Assembly: GCA_019454835.1 (NCBI GenBank) | Contig: JACFNP010000006.1 | Location: 24,043-88,042, forward strand | DNA: 64,000 nt | Direction of reading: 5' to 3' | Source of the DNA: Rubellimicrobium sp. | Lineage (GTDB): Bacteria; Pseudomonadota; Alphaproteobacteria; Rhodobacterales; Rhodobacteraceae | Shown here: positions 17,319 through 25,905 of the stretch, piece after piece | Layout: every line of letters starts with the position of its first letter | Numbering within the stretch: position 1 is the first letter of the stretch | The notes under the pieces: generated by a model | What the model saw: the letters and a program-made list of their open reading frames with translations, nothing else | Told to the model about the DNA's origin: nothing | Databases searched by the model: none | Made by a program: the position numbers and the translations under genes

Positions 17319-19403
17319 ATGACCCGCTCCCGGCTGGTCTGGTGCCTCGCCGCGCTGCTTGGCGGCTGCGCGCTGGTCGACCCGCCCGCCCCCAGCGCCT
17401 TTGCGCCCGCCGCCGCCGTGACGGGTTCGCCCGAGATCGCCGCCTACGAGGCGCGATTCGCCGCGCTTCTGGCCGGGTTCGACGCCCACCGGCTGCGCGA
17501 TCTGGCCGGAGTGCCCCATGCCGCGCCCGCGCCCGAGTGGCTGGTTCCGGTCATCGGCCCGGTCGATGCCCGCGCGGCGGCGCTGGATGATCCGCTGATC
17601 GCGCCGGTGCCGGGACTGGTGCCGGGGGAATACGAATGGCCGGGGCGCTGGCGCACGGCGGTCACGGCGCTGGTTCTCACCGACGGGCCCGCCGTGCGGG
17701 GCGTGCCCTTTCGCCTGCCCGACCAGAACGAACTGGAACGGATCGTCAGTTTCCGTTCCATCGCGGCGACGGATGCCCGGATCACCGCGACCTGTGACGG
17801 CGCGGTGCAGCTTGTGCGTCCCGACAGCGGCGGGCCGCGCCCGGCGTCGGTGCCGTTCGCCTTTACCGTGCCCGCCGGACAGCGCGACGAGACGCGGCTG
17901 TCGCTGCCGCCGCAGACCGCGTCCTGCCATCTGGAGATCGCCTATCCGGGGCAGGCCGCCCGCAGTCTTGATCTGGTCGGCGAAAGCGCCGCCGATCCGG
18001 CCATTGCCGCGCTCGACCGGCGGTTCGACATCTGCGAACAGCCCGCGCCTGACCGGATGGATGCGCTGGAGCGGGCCTTCTTCGCCGAACGCTGGCTGTC
18101 GCAGACCTGCGTGATGGATGCGGGGGCGCCGGTGCTGCTGGACGCATCGCGCGACGGCTACAACGCCAAGATCGAGGCGCTGACCGGGATGCGGCTGAGC
18201 GATGCCGATTTCGATGCGGGCAATCCCTATCTGCCGCTCGATTTCAGCCATGCGCCGCGTCTGGACATGATCTGGATGAGCTATCTCGACCTGAAGGCCG
18301 ATTTCTCGGGCGCGCTGATCGAACAGGCGGTGCGCTGGCACGCCGAACGCGGTACGCTGGTGCGGATCCTGGTGTCCGAAGTGCTGGAGCTGCCGCAGGA
18401 TCTGGCGATGTGGGAGCGGCTGGCGGCGGAATTTCCGAACGTCCAGTTCCAGCTCTTTTCGCTGGAACCGCCCCGCCATGCGTCGCCGCGCGAATATCTC
18501 GACGTGCTGCACCGGGTGAATCACGTCAAGCTGTTCGTCACGCTGGCCCGCGACCCCGCGCGGTCGCGCGCCATCCTTGGCGGGCGCAACATTCACGACG
18601 GATTCCTGTTCGACCATTCGCTCGACCTGTCCGCCTGGCCCGAGCTGCAGCAATACGGCGTGCCGGGCGAGCTGAGCCTGCGCTATTTCTCGACCTACCA
18701 CGATTTCGAGATCGAGATCACGCAGCCGCAGGCGATCATGGCGCTGGCCGCGCATCTGGCGACGCTGTGGCACCGCGACGAGGAAACGACCGTGATGCGA
18801 CCGTTTTCGGTCGGCACCTCCGGGCCGGGGTCGCGGACCATGGCGCTGACCGGCGCGCGGCATTTCATCTCGGTGCCCGAGATCGACCATCATGCGCTGG
18901 ATGACTACTGGGTCGGCCTGCTCGATGCCGCGCGTGAATCGATCACGCTGGTCACGCCCTACCTGAACCCGACCCCCGCCATCGAGGCCGCGCTGAACCG
19001 GGCGCTGGCGCGCGGCGTCGAGGTGACCATCGTGGCGCGGGTGGCGCTTTACGGCGATCTCGGCGGGCGGCTGATGACCGAGATGAACGCCCTGTTCGTG
19101 GAACGCTACGCCGACCGGCTGGCGCTTTACGAATACGACCAGCCGGATGTGGTGCTGCATTCCAAGCTGCTGCTCGTCGACGGGCGGCTGGGGGTGGTCT
19201 CGTCGGTGAACCTGAACCGGCGCAGCTTTCTGCACGACACCGAAAACGGCATGGCCATCCTTGATCCGGGTTTCACGCGGCGCCTGCAGGCAGTGGTGGA
19301 CGGCTACATCGCGCAGTCCTACCGGCTGAGGCCCGACAGCTTTTCCGTCCGCCCATGGGTGCGGCGGCTTTTCGCGCATGACTGGGTGCGCGACCTGTTC
19401 TGA
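17319..19403 (+). CDS. Phospholipase D-family lipoprotein
   Basis: A 694-residue protein with a lipoprotein signal: hydrophobic WCLAALLGGC with the lipobox Cys at 17. Two HKD half-sites follow, HVKLFVTLARD near residue 402 and HSKLLLVD near residue 614, each followed by the usual downstream block (ILGGRNIHDGF and VSSVNLNRRSF). Two HKD motifs are needed for one active site in PLD and cardiolipin-synthase-type enzymes. The N-terminal 250 residues match nothing I recognise. The predicted location is the outer membrane or periplasm. The stop codon abuts the converging patatin gene. Confidence 0.87.
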   Translation: MTRSRLVWCLAALLGGCALVDPPAPSAFAPAAAVTGSPEIAAYEARFAALLAGFDAHRLRDLAGVPHAAPAPEWLVPVIGPVDARAAALDDPLIAPVPGLVPGEYEWPGRWRTAVTALVLTDGPAVRGVPFRLPDQNELERIVSFRSIAATDARITATCDGAVQLVRPDSGGPRPASVPFAFTVPAGQRDETRLSLPPQTASCHLEIAYPGQAARSLDLVGESAADPAIAALDRRFDICEQPAPDRMDALERAFFAERWLSQTCVMDAGAPVLLDASRDGYNAKIEALTGMRLSDADFDAGNPYLPLDFSHAPRLDMIWMSYLDLKADFSGALIEQAVRWHAERGTLVRILVSEVLELPQDLAMWERLAAEFPNVQFQLFSLEPPRHASPREYLDVLHRVNHVKLFVTLARDPARSRAILGGRNIHDGFLFDHSLDLSAWPELQQYGVPGELSLRYFSTYHDFEIEITQPQAIMALAAHLATLWHRDEETTVMRPFSVGTSGPGSRTMALTGARHFISVPEIDHHALDDYWVGLLDAARESITLVTPYLNPTPAIEAALNRALARGVEVTIVARVALYGDLGGRLMTEMNALFVERYADRLALYEYDQPDVVLHSKLLLVDGRLGVVSSVNLNRRSFLHDTENGMAILDPGFTRRLQAVVDGYIAQSYRLRPDSFSVRPWVRRLFAHDWVRDLF

Positions 19404-20777
19404 TCACTCGCGCAGCAACCTGCGGAATTCGTTCCACGCGGGCGCGGCGCGCAGCGCCGTCGTCCCGGCGCCGATGGCGATGTCGATGCTGTCCTCGGGC
19501 AGGGTCAGCCGGGTCGGGATGCCGTTCATCGTGTCGCGCAGGGCGTCGGGCAGAAGATCGAAGCCGACCGTGCCGACGACGACGACAAGTTCATCGCAGG
19601 CCCAGTCCGCAGGCCGTCCGGGCCACATCGCATCCAGCGCCGCCTGATCCAGCCCGCAGCGCCATTCGACGATCTGCCGCCGCCATTCGCCAAGCGCGCC
19701 CTGCAACGTCGCAAAACTGTCGCGCATCGTGGCGGTGATGCCTTCTTCCGACAGCCGCGCGTCCAGATCGCCGCCGTTGCGCAGGCGCTGTGCCAGCCCG
19801 TATGCCGACAGGGCCAGCACCCGCCCCGCCGGGATGAGCTGGTCGGTGATCCACCAGTTTTCATGGCTCGAGTTCACGGCCAGAAACAGCATCCGCCGCA
19901 CGCGCAGCGCCTCGGCGTCGGTCATCGGGGACAGGCCGCCCTCGGCGCGGGCGGCGATGAAGCCGCTGGTGCCGTAGGTCTCGGCCATCGAGCCGTCGAG
20001 AAGCTGGACGCTGCGCACCTGTGCGGGGTCGGTGTAGCTGGCCACGGTGCGGGCCAGCAGGCGCACCGCCGGATGCGCGGCCTCATCGGCGCGGGCGGCG
20101 GCATAGGCGGGCGGCTCGTGCCAGGTGCAGCCCGAATAGCGCGCCACCGGCACGGCGGCGAACACCACCGGCACCGCCGCGCTGGCGGTGACGGCATCCG
20201 ACAGCCGGATGCGCGAGAGGTCGGTGCAGAGCGCGCCGAAGGTGATGGCGTCGAACACGAAGGGCGCGGCGGCGGCGGTGTCGCTTGCGACGACGCGCAG
20301 CATGGCGGGGCGGCGGGCGATGTCGGCGAAGGTCGCGCCGTGGAACAGCCTGTCGTCCAGCAGCCGCCCCAGCGTCGCGCGCCCGTCCACGCCGCGCAGG
20401 ACGGTCTGCGCGTCCAGCGTCGCGGTCATCGCGCTCTCGACATCGGCCAGCAGCCAGTCGTTGCGGAAGTGCCGCAGCCCGGACATGCCGCGCAGCGTGA
20501 AGGCCGTGGCCATGATCGAGCCGCCCGAGACCCCCGCGACAAAGCGGATATGGTCCGAGACCGGCGTGGCGTCGGCCAGCGTTTCGGCCGCGATGGCCTG
20601 CAGCACGCCCCAGGAAAAGGCCGTCGCCCGGACTCCGCCGCCCGAAAGCGCGATGCCGACCCAGACCTCGCCGTCGGCAGGCGGCGCGGCCCGCGCGGTG
20701 CCGCCGAACGCGAGCAGGAACACAAGCGCGATTCGGGCGAGGCTGCGGGTCATGAGCATCGGGGGTATCATGGGCAT
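19404..20777 (-). CDS. Patatin-like phospholipase
   Basis: A 457-residue exported lipase-like protein. A signal peptide (SLARIALVFLLAFGGTARA) precedes a patatin domain with the oxyanion-hole motif SGGGVRATAF near residue 45, the nucleophile elbow GVSGGS with S84 and the catalytic-dyad aspartate in LLDGSM near residue 255. I choose the first of three clustered ATG codons (20775-20777), which has AAGGACG upstream. It starts 50 bases downstream of the last gene of the sNOR-type cluster on the same strand, so it may be the tail of that operon. Its own substrate is not indicated. Confidence 0.85.
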   Translation of the reverse strand: MPMIPPMLMTRSLARIALVFLLAFGGTARAAPPADGEVWVGIALSGGGVRATAFSWGVLQAIAAETLADATPVSDHIRFVAGVSGGSIMATAFTLRGMSGLRHFRNDWLLADVESAMTATLDAQTVLRGVDGRATLGRLLDDRLFHGATFADIARRPAMLRVVASDTAAAAPFVFDAITFGALCTDLSRIRLSDAVTASAAVPVVFAAVPVARYSGCTWHEPPAYAAARADEAAHPAVRLLARTVASYTDPAQVRSVQLLDGSMAETYGTSGFIAARAEGGLSPMTDAEALRVRRMLFLAVNSSHENWWITDQLIPAGRVLALSAYGLAQRLRNGGDLDARLSEEGITATMRDSFATLQGALGEWRRQIVEWRCGLDQAALDAMWPGRPADWACDELVVVVGTVGFDLLPDALRDTMNGIPTRLTLPEDSIDIAIGAGTTALRAAPAWNEFRRLLRE

Positions 20778-20827
20778 CGGGTCGTCCTTGCCGGGGTGTC
20801 CCCATCCTGCCGCACCCGCCGGATGCG

Positions 20828-21385
20828 TCAAGCCGCAGGTCGCGCCCGCGTGATGCCGGGTCCGGCCAGCGCCGCCACCAGCCCCGCGACCACCATCGCC
20901 ACCGCGACCGCCAGCGCGATGCGGCCCAGCACCGTCTGTTCGTCGACGAGATAGTTGTTGCACAGCCGCACCGGCGCGGCCAGCCAGACCGCGCCGAGGA
21001 TGCCGAACATGCTGGCCAGTTGCGCCAGCACGAAGCCGCGCGCCAGCGGCGCGAGGCGGGGCCAGGCCCAGCCGACCGGCACTCCGGCCAGCAGCACCAG
21101 CGAGGCCATCTTCGCCGCATCGACCGCCGGGCTGTTCACGGCGGCATCCAGCCAGCGCGGGATCATCCAGAAGGCGATACAGAACGCCGCGACAAGCACC
21201 GCCGCAATGGCGGTCGGCTGCCCGACCGGCCTGCCGCCGCGCGGCGCCAGCAGTGCGCCCGCCGCGACCAGCAGCGGGACATGGCCCAGCACATGACGCA
21301 CCAGCCCGGCCTCCCACCACGAAGCGAAGGGCACCGTCGCGGCAAGGATCAGCAGACCGGACACAACACGCAGCCGTGCCGTCAC
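20828..21385 (-). CDS. Membrane protein of the sNOR cluster (orf1-like)
   Basis: A 185-residue protein with about five hydrophobic segments and no metal motif I can name. Notable conserved-looking parts are FASWWEAGLVRHVLGHVPLL, WMIPRWLDAAVNSPAVDAAK and VRLCNNYLVDEQTVLGRIAL. It overlaps the senC gene by 4 bases, and its position as fourth gene after subunit II, subunit I and SenC matches orf1 in the norSY-senC-orf1 arrangement known from ammonia oxidisers. The function of orf1 is not known; assembly or copper handling is a guess from context. Confidence 0.7.
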   Translation of the reverse strand: MTARLRVVSGLLILAATVPFASWWEAGLVRHVLGHVPLLVAAGALLAPRGGRPVGQPTAIAAVLVAAFCIAFWMIPRWLDAAVNSPAVDAAKMASLVLLAGVPVGWAWPRLAPLARGFVLAQLASMFGILGAVWLAAPVRLCNNYLVDEQTVLGRIALAVAVAMVVAGLVAALAGPGITRARPAA

Positions 21386-22035
21386 GTCCCGGCCCCGCCC
21401 GCGACCGGTGCGGCGGCAGCGGTGTCGTCCGCAAGCGCTTGCGCCAGCACCAGCGCCTCGCGCCAGGCGTCGTCGTCGAGGATGCGCACCAGCCGCCCCT
21501 GCGGGTCGATCACATGGATCGCCGAATTGTGGATGAAACCGCCGATGCCGTCGGGAAGCACGATCACCTCGGCGGCCCGCAGCAGCGCGCCGGTGTCGGC
21601 GCGCGACGGGGCGCGGGCGAAATGCCAGATGTCGTCGGCACCGCCGAAACGCGAGGCGTAGAAGGCCAGTTCCTCGGGGCCGTCATGTTCCGGGTCGAAG
21701 CTGATGCTGACCAGCGCGATATCGTCGCCCAGCCCCGCCGCGCGGATCGCGGCGCGCGCCTGCTCGAAGTCGGACCCCTGCACCGTGCAGATCGTGGGGC
21801 AGCGGGTATAGATGAAATCGGCCAGCACCACCTTGCCGCGCAGGGCGTCAAGCGTGATCGTGGCGCCGGCTTCGTCCTGCAGGGTGATGTCGGGCAACAC
21901 GCGCGGCGCAAGGGCAACCGCCTCGCGCCGCGCGGTTTCGGCGGTAAAGACCGACAGGCCCTCGGTCCCCCACCACAGAAGACCCGCACCCGCCGCGACG
22001 ACGGCGGCAACCAGTGCGAGTCCCCCGCTCCTCAT
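21382..22035 (-). CDS. senC: SCO1/SenC family copper chaperone
   Basis: A 217-residue membrane-anchored thioredoxin-fold protein. One N-terminal helix (LALVAAVVAAGAGLLWW) leads to the copper-binding motif TRCPTIC with C79 and C83, and the matching histidine in GFIHNSAIHVIDP near residue 170. SCO proteins load or reduce the CuA site of cytochrome-oxidase subunit II, which suits the neighbour encoding a CuA subunit. It starts 4 bases after the subunit I stop and overlaps the next gene by 4 bases. Confidence 0.93.
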   Translation of the reverse strand: MRSGGLALVAAVVAAGAGLLWWGTEGLSVFTAETARREAVALAPRVLPDITLQDEAGATITLDALRGKVVLADFIYTRCPTICTVQGSDFEQARAAIRAAGLGDDIALVSISFDPEHDGPEELAFYASRFGGADDIWHFARAPSRADTGALLRAAEVIVLPDGIGGFIHNSAIHVIDPQGRLVRILDDDAWREALVLAQALADDTAAAAPVAGGAGT

Positions 22036-22039
22036 GGCC

Positions 22040-23509
22040 TCAGTCCGTTGCCGCCAGATAGCGCGGCAGCCGGGCGAGGTAGCGCAGCACGAACAGCGTC
22101 GCCATCAGCGTCACGATGATCGCGAACACCGCCGCCCACTGGTCGTAGACCATCCATTCGGCCAGGTGCACCGCCCAGCGCCGCGGCACCGAATTGGCAC
22201 CGCCGAGCAGGAACATGGTGACGAAGCCCAGGCCCGCCACCGCATAGACCGGCACCATCCACTTCACCGACACATGGCCGACCGTGCCTTCGCCCCGGTC
22301 GCGGGTCGAATGGAACATGAAGCCCAGCACCATCGGGATCATGCCGAGCAGCAGGTAGAAGTGGAAGTGACCCGGCACCCAGAGCGTGTTGTGCATGACC
22401 GAGTTGACCACGATGGTCGCGTCGATCACCGCAGGCACCACGCCTGCCATCCAGCCGAACACCGACAGGAACAGCAGCCCGCTGGCCATGTCCCACCGGA
22501 TGCCCGAACGGTGCACCAGCGCCACCGCGCCGAAGCCGGTCACGATCATCACCGGGAAGCTGTTGGTGTAGGACAGGATTTGCGCCATCACCATCGCCCA
22601 GGTCGGCATGGCAAAGTCCATCAGCAGGTGGTGCGGGAAGATGACCAGCACCATGATGGTCGATCCCATCCAGCTTGCCACGAAGATCTTCGAGGTCTGC
22701 CATGGCCGGTTCGTGTATTCCGGCAGGATCGAATAGACCGCCGTGACCGTCATGTAGATCGTGGCGTTGATGATCGTGTGGCCGAAGAAGTAGATGATGT
22801 TCTTCGCCCAGAGCGGGTCGAACGCGAAGCTCGGCACCATCAGGTTGACGAGGCTGAGCACGATCACCACCGCGCCGCCGATGATGGCCAGTGTGGTGAC
22901 GATCACCGACATCGAGGTGGCGACGATCACCTTGGGCGGCACCACCGCGTTCTTCATGCCGAACAGGTAGGGCCAGCCCAGCCCCGAGGCGAGTCCGCCG
23001 AAGGTCGTGATGATCCCGCGCCCCAGTTCGAGGCAGACCAGCAGGATGCCGACGCCCACCAGCAGCAGCCCGAGCAGATACCAGAACGCGGCCCCCGCGC
23101 TCCAGATGCCGCCCGAAATCGCGGGCAGCGGATAGAGGAAGGTCCATGCGCCGCCGTAGCCGCCCCAGAAGATCGCGGCGAGGATCAGGACCACGCCGAT
23201 CAGGAACAGGAAGAAGTTGGCGACCAGCACCTTGCCGTTCACCTGCATGTAGTGGCTGGCGAAGTTCCACATCACCGACACGCCGCCCAGCGCGGCCAGC
23301 CCGACCATGCCGGTGCCGTGGATGGTGAGGAACTGGTAGAACAGGTCGTCGTTGATCGTCAGCCAGCCGCCCTGTGCCATCCGCATCAGGATGCCGAACA
23401 GCATCATCAGCAGCAGGACAAGGCCGACGACGGCCAGGTTGGCGGCGATCATGCGCCGGGCGACCGGGTCGGGACCATGTGCCCCGGCGTTGGTGGTCTG
23501 CGTGCTCAT
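22040..23509 (-). CDS. norY: Heme-copper NO reductase catalytic subunit, sNOR type (NorY-like)
   Basis: A 489-residue 12-helix heme-copper subunit I. The ligand set is visible: low-spin heme H64 (LTIHGTGMVG) and H383, high-spin heme H381 (WVPGHFHF) and CuB H244, H293 and H294 (FFGHTIIN and FPHH). In oxidases the helix after H244 carries the crosslinked Tyr four residues on (HPEVY or HPIVY). Here that place is N248, so O2 reduction is unlikely. Gene order (CuA subunit, this gene, SenC, orf1) is that of norSY-senC-orf1. The predicted reaction is 2 NO to N2O at the cytoplasmic membrane. The NO reductase call is inferred from family and context. Confidence 0.8.
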   Translation of the reverse strand: MSTQTTNAGAHGPDPVARRMIAANLAVVGLVLLLMMLFGILMRMAQGGWLTINDDLFYQFLTIHGTGMVGLAALGGVSVMWNFASHYMQVNGKVLVANFFLFLIGVVLILAAIFWGGYGGAWTFLYPLPAISGGIWSAGAAFWYLLGLLLVGVGILLVCLELGRGIITTFGGLASGLGWPYLFGMKNAVVPPKVIVATSMSVIVTTLAIIGGAVVIVLSLVNLMVPSFAFDPLWAKNIIYFFGHTIINATIYMTVTAVYSILPEYTNRPWQTSKIFVASWMGSTIMVLVIFPHHLLMDFAMPTWAMVMAQILSYTNSFPVMIVTGFGAVALVHRSGIRWDMASGLLFLSVFGWMAGVVPAVIDATIVVNSVMHNTLWVPGHFHFYLLLGMIPMVLGFMFHSTRDRGEGTVGHVSVKWMVPVYAVAGLGFVTMFLLGGANSVPRRWAVHLAEWMVYDQWAAVFAIIVTLMATLFVLRYLARLPRYLAATD

Positions 23510-24075
23510 GATGCGTCCGCCCCCGTGTCATCGCCCGTGCCATCGGCTGCAGCGTCGCCCGGCAGGTCGACGAAGATCGAATCGACCATGTTGTGATGGT
23601 TCACGCCGCAATATTCGAGACACATGATCTGGTATTCGCCCGGCTCGTCGAAGGTGTGCCGCAGGACGTTCACATAACCGGGCATGGCCTGCACCTGCGC
23701 GACGATGCGCAGTTCCGGGTCGTAGATGCCGAAGCCGTGGTTCACGTCGCTGCTCGAGACGCGGAACTCGACCGGCACGCCGGTCACCAGCTCGGGCTCG
23801 TCGATATCCCAGGACCACTGCATGCTGTCGACGTTCACGACCTGCACGTCGCCACCCGCGCGGGCCGCGAGTTGCGGGATGCCCCGCAGCGAGAACGCCG
23901 CGACGATGACCCCCAGAATGATGAGGCCCCAGAACAACCCGACGCGGAGCCGCGAGGCGGTGCCTTGCACCGTATCATGTTCGACCACCGTGCGGGACAA
24001 TGCGACCACTCGCAGGAAGATGACGATGATGACCGCCACCACCACGAGAGTCACATACCAGGCAAGCTCTTGCAT
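23506..24075 (-). CDS. norS: CuA-binding subunit II of sNOR-type reductase (NorS-like)
   Basis: A 189-residue protein with two transmembrane helices (VTLVVVAVIIVIFLRVVAL and VGLFWGLIILGVIVAAFSL) and a periplasmic cupredoxin domain. The full CuA ligand set is present: H113 (SSDVNHGFGIY) and C152, E154, C156, H160, M163 in CLEYCGVNHHNM. The W-rich QWSWDIDE lies where electrons enter from cytochrome c. Classic cNOR uses a cytochrome c subunit and no CuA, so this supports the sNOR type. It is the first gene of the operon. The ATG at 24073-24075 follows GGGGAGACACGGC. Confidence 0.85.
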   Translation of the reverse strand: MQELAWYVTLVVVAVIIVIFLRVVALSRTVVEHDTVQGTASRLRVGLFWGLIILGVIVAAFSLRGIPQLAARAGGDVQVVNVDSMQWSWDIDEPELVTGVPVEFRVSSSDVNHGFGIYDPELRIVAQVQAMPGYVNVLRHTFDEPGEYQIMCLEYCGVNHHNMVDSIFVDLPGDAAADGTGDDTGADAS

Positions 24076-24113
24076 GCCGTGTCTCCCCGGATCTGTGTTA
24101 AGGTGCTTTTGAG

Positions 24114-24119
24114 ACTACA
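24114..24119 (-). promoter_or_regulatory. Possible -10 box for the sNOR operon
   Basis: TGTAGT on the minus strand, about 35-40 bases downstream of the FNR/NnrR-type box and 39 bases before the norS start. The spacing is near that of class II FNR-activated promoters, in which the activator covers the -35 region. The sequence is only a moderate match to a -10 box. Confidence 0.4.
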
Positions 24120-24146
24120 GAATTCGGGGACGGGTGTCACGGTCCC

Positions 24147-24160
24147 TTGATCTGGGTCAA
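24147..24160 (-). promoter_or_regulatory. FNR/NnrR (Dnr)-type binding site upstream of norS
   Basis: TTGATCTGGGTCAA matches the TTGAT-N4-ATCAA consensus of CRP/FNR-superfamily regulators at nine of ten fixed positions. It is centred about 79 bases before the norS start codon. NnrR, DNR and FnrL in alphaproteobacteria use such sites to turn on nitrite and NO reductases under low oxygen or NO. No copy is evident elsewhere in the window. Confidence 0.75.
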
Positions 24161-24212
24161 ATTGGCGCAGCCGGGCGTGTCAGGAATGACCCACTTCCGG
24201 GCGGTTGCGTGG

Positions 24213-25121
24213 TTATTCCGCGGCGACCGGCGGGGCCTCGGGGCGGCCGATTTCGGCGATTTCGGCGATGATGCCGGTCAGCAGGGCGCGGAACGCCTCG
24301 AAATCGGCGCGCGGCTCGATCCGCTGTTCGTCCATGTAGAGTGCGCGGTCGATCTCGATCTGGATCGCGTGCTGGCGGCGCGAGGGGCGGCCGTAATGGC
24401 GCGTCACATAGGCGCCCGCAAACGGCGTGTTGCGCGCGGTGACAAGCCCGGCGCGGCGGAAGGCGGCAGACAGCCGCTCGACGATGCCGGGGTCGGCGCT
24501 GGCGCCGAAGCGGTCGCCGAGCACGACATCGGGGCGCCGCGCGACCGGCACCGGCCCGCCCGCCTGCGCTGCGCCGGCCATCGCCGCGCCTGAAGGCATG
24601 GTGCCCGCGATCACCTCGTGCGGCATCGAATGGCAGTCGATCAGGATCGCCTCGCCGAAGTCGCGGTGCGCCTCGTCGAGCAGCCCCTGCATCCGTGCGT
24701 GATAGGGCTGCCACCAGCCCGCGATGCGCGCCTCGGCCTCGGCGCGGGTGATGCGGCCGTGGCGGATCAGCCGCCCGCCCGAGACGACGCGCGGAATGAC
24801 CCCGAGGCCGCTGGCGACGCGCGGATTGTGTGCGCTGCGCCCGACGCCCTCGATGAGGTCGGGGTCCAGCTCGTCGGTCGCGCGGTTCAGGTCCACGAAG
24901 GCGCGCGGCATCACCGCCGCCAGCAGTGGCGCGCCGCAGGCGGGCGCGGCAGCGAACAGCCGGTCGACGAAGGCATCCTCGGACGACCGCAGCAGCCTCG
25001 CGTCGATCACGGCGGCCTGCAGGAATGCATCCGGGTAGTCGCAGCCGCTGTGCGGCGACGCGAAGACCACCGAGGTGGTGCGGCGCGCGGGCATGTGCAG
25101 GCGGTAGGGTTCCTTGCGCAT
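24213..25121 (-). CDS. N-formylglutamate amidohydrolase
   Basis: A 302-residue cytosolic amidohydrolase of the FGase family, which frees glutamate from N-formylglutamate in histidine breakdown, or acts on related N-acyl compounds. Family motifs are FASPHSGCDYP near residue 20, AFVDLNRATDELDP near 75, ILIDCHSMPHE near 160 and VTRHYGRPSRRQHAIQIEID near 247, with the His and Glu residues expected to bind zinc. No hut genes are nearby, so the pathway is not shown by context. It stands alone, 137 bases upstream of norS on the same strand. Confidence 0.88.
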   Translation of the reverse strand: MRKEPYRLHMPARRTTSVVFASPHSGCDYPDAFLQAAVIDARLLRSSEDAFVDRLFAAAPACGAPLLAAVMPRAFVDLNRATDELDPDLIEGVGRSAHNPRVASGLGVIPRVVSGGRLIRHGRITRAEAEARIAGWWQPYHARMQGLLDEAHRDFGEAILIDCHSMPHEVIAGTMPSGAAMAGAAQAGGPVPVARRPDVVLGDRFGASADPGIVERLSAAFRRAGLVTARNTPFAGAYVTRHYGRPSRRQHAIQIEIDRALYMDEQRIEPRADFEAFRALLTGIIAEIAEIGRPEAPPVAAE

Positions 25122-25275
25122 CGGATCCTGTCGGGGTTGCCGGAATGATGATGCCCCGTATCGCGCCGCGCCGAAAGCCCTTGAACCACCGTGCGAGTCG
25201 TTCTATGGACCCCGCACCCGAAGCGGGGCCGCTGCCGGGACCACGATTGTGGTGCATGGACGGGGCCTTGCAGGG

Positions 25276-25350
<75 letters not shown>

Positions 25351-25417
25351 TTTCACCGGACCCTCCGGGGTCCAGACGGCAACAGGCGCGAATGGCGCCG
25401 CGAACAGGAGAGGCACC

Positions 25418-25543
25418 ATGAAGGTCGCAAACTCGCTCCGGTCGCTCAAGCTGCGCCACCGCGACTGCCGCATCGTGCGCCGCAAGGGCCGCGTCTATGT
25501 CATCAACAAGACGCAGCGCCGCTTCAAGGCCCGCCAGGGCTGA
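25418..25543 (+). CDS. rpmJ: 50S ribosomal protein L36
   Basis: A 41-residue basic ribosomal protein of the large subunit, [17 protein letters not shown] and so on to RRFKARQG. The sequence is the longer L36 form with only one Cys (C17); the four-residue zinc knuckle of the C+ form is missing. The start ATG has an AGGAGAGG ribosome-binding site at 25407-25414. It follows tRNA-Val by 67 bases and is closed by a strong terminator at 25562. Confidence 0.96.
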   Translation: MKVANSLRSLKLRHRDCRIVRRKGRVYVINKTQRRFKARQG

Positions 25544-25561
25544 ACGGCGTCCCGACGCATG

Positions 25562-25596
25562 AAAAGGGCCGCACCCCGACCGGGCGCGGCCCTTTT
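25562..25596 (+). terminator. Rho-independent terminator after rpmJ
   Basis: An AAAAGGGCCGC arm pairs with GCGGCCCTTTT across a short loop, with the T run provided by the right arm. It lies 19 bases after the rpmJ stop and is the best intrinsic terminator in the window. Confidence 0.85.
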
Positions 25597-25716
25597 GCCG
25601 TCGGGGCATTGCCCATGCGCGGGCGGGCCGGTCTTTCATTCTTGTCCAGATACTCCGGGGTTTGCCGACGGTTCCGCCACGGGTTCGAGGAACCGGCGGC
25701 ATGGGGGGCGGCGCCC

Positions 25717-25891
25717 TGGGGTGATCGGGCGAACGACATCTTTCGTCATTGCGAGGAGCCGCAGGCGACGAAGCAACCCCGATGTCGTGCGCGAGCGGTC
25801 GGGGTTGCTTCGGCTATCGCCTCGCAATGACGGGGTTTGCGGGCGGCGATGCTGCGCCAGCCCGCGCAGCGCCCTTCGCCCGATTGCCCTT
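25717..25891. mobile_element. MITE-A copy 5 with 10-bp target duplication
   Basis: The outer ends are GGGGTGATCGGGCGAAC at 25718 and TTCGCCCGATTGCCCTT ending at 25891; the core palindrome is 25744-25832. The direct repeat GGCGGCGCCC flanks it at 25707-25716 and 25892-25901. It fills the gap between the rpmJ terminator and the iron transporter ATPase stop at 25906. Confidence 0.82.
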
Positions 25892-25905
25892 GGCGGCGCC
25901 CCCGG

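Noticed and set aside
22040..23509. Subunit I as an ordinary cytochrome c oxidase
   Set aside because: Asn replaces the active-site Tyr four residues after the first CuB His, and gene order matches sNOR; an oxidase call would ignore both.
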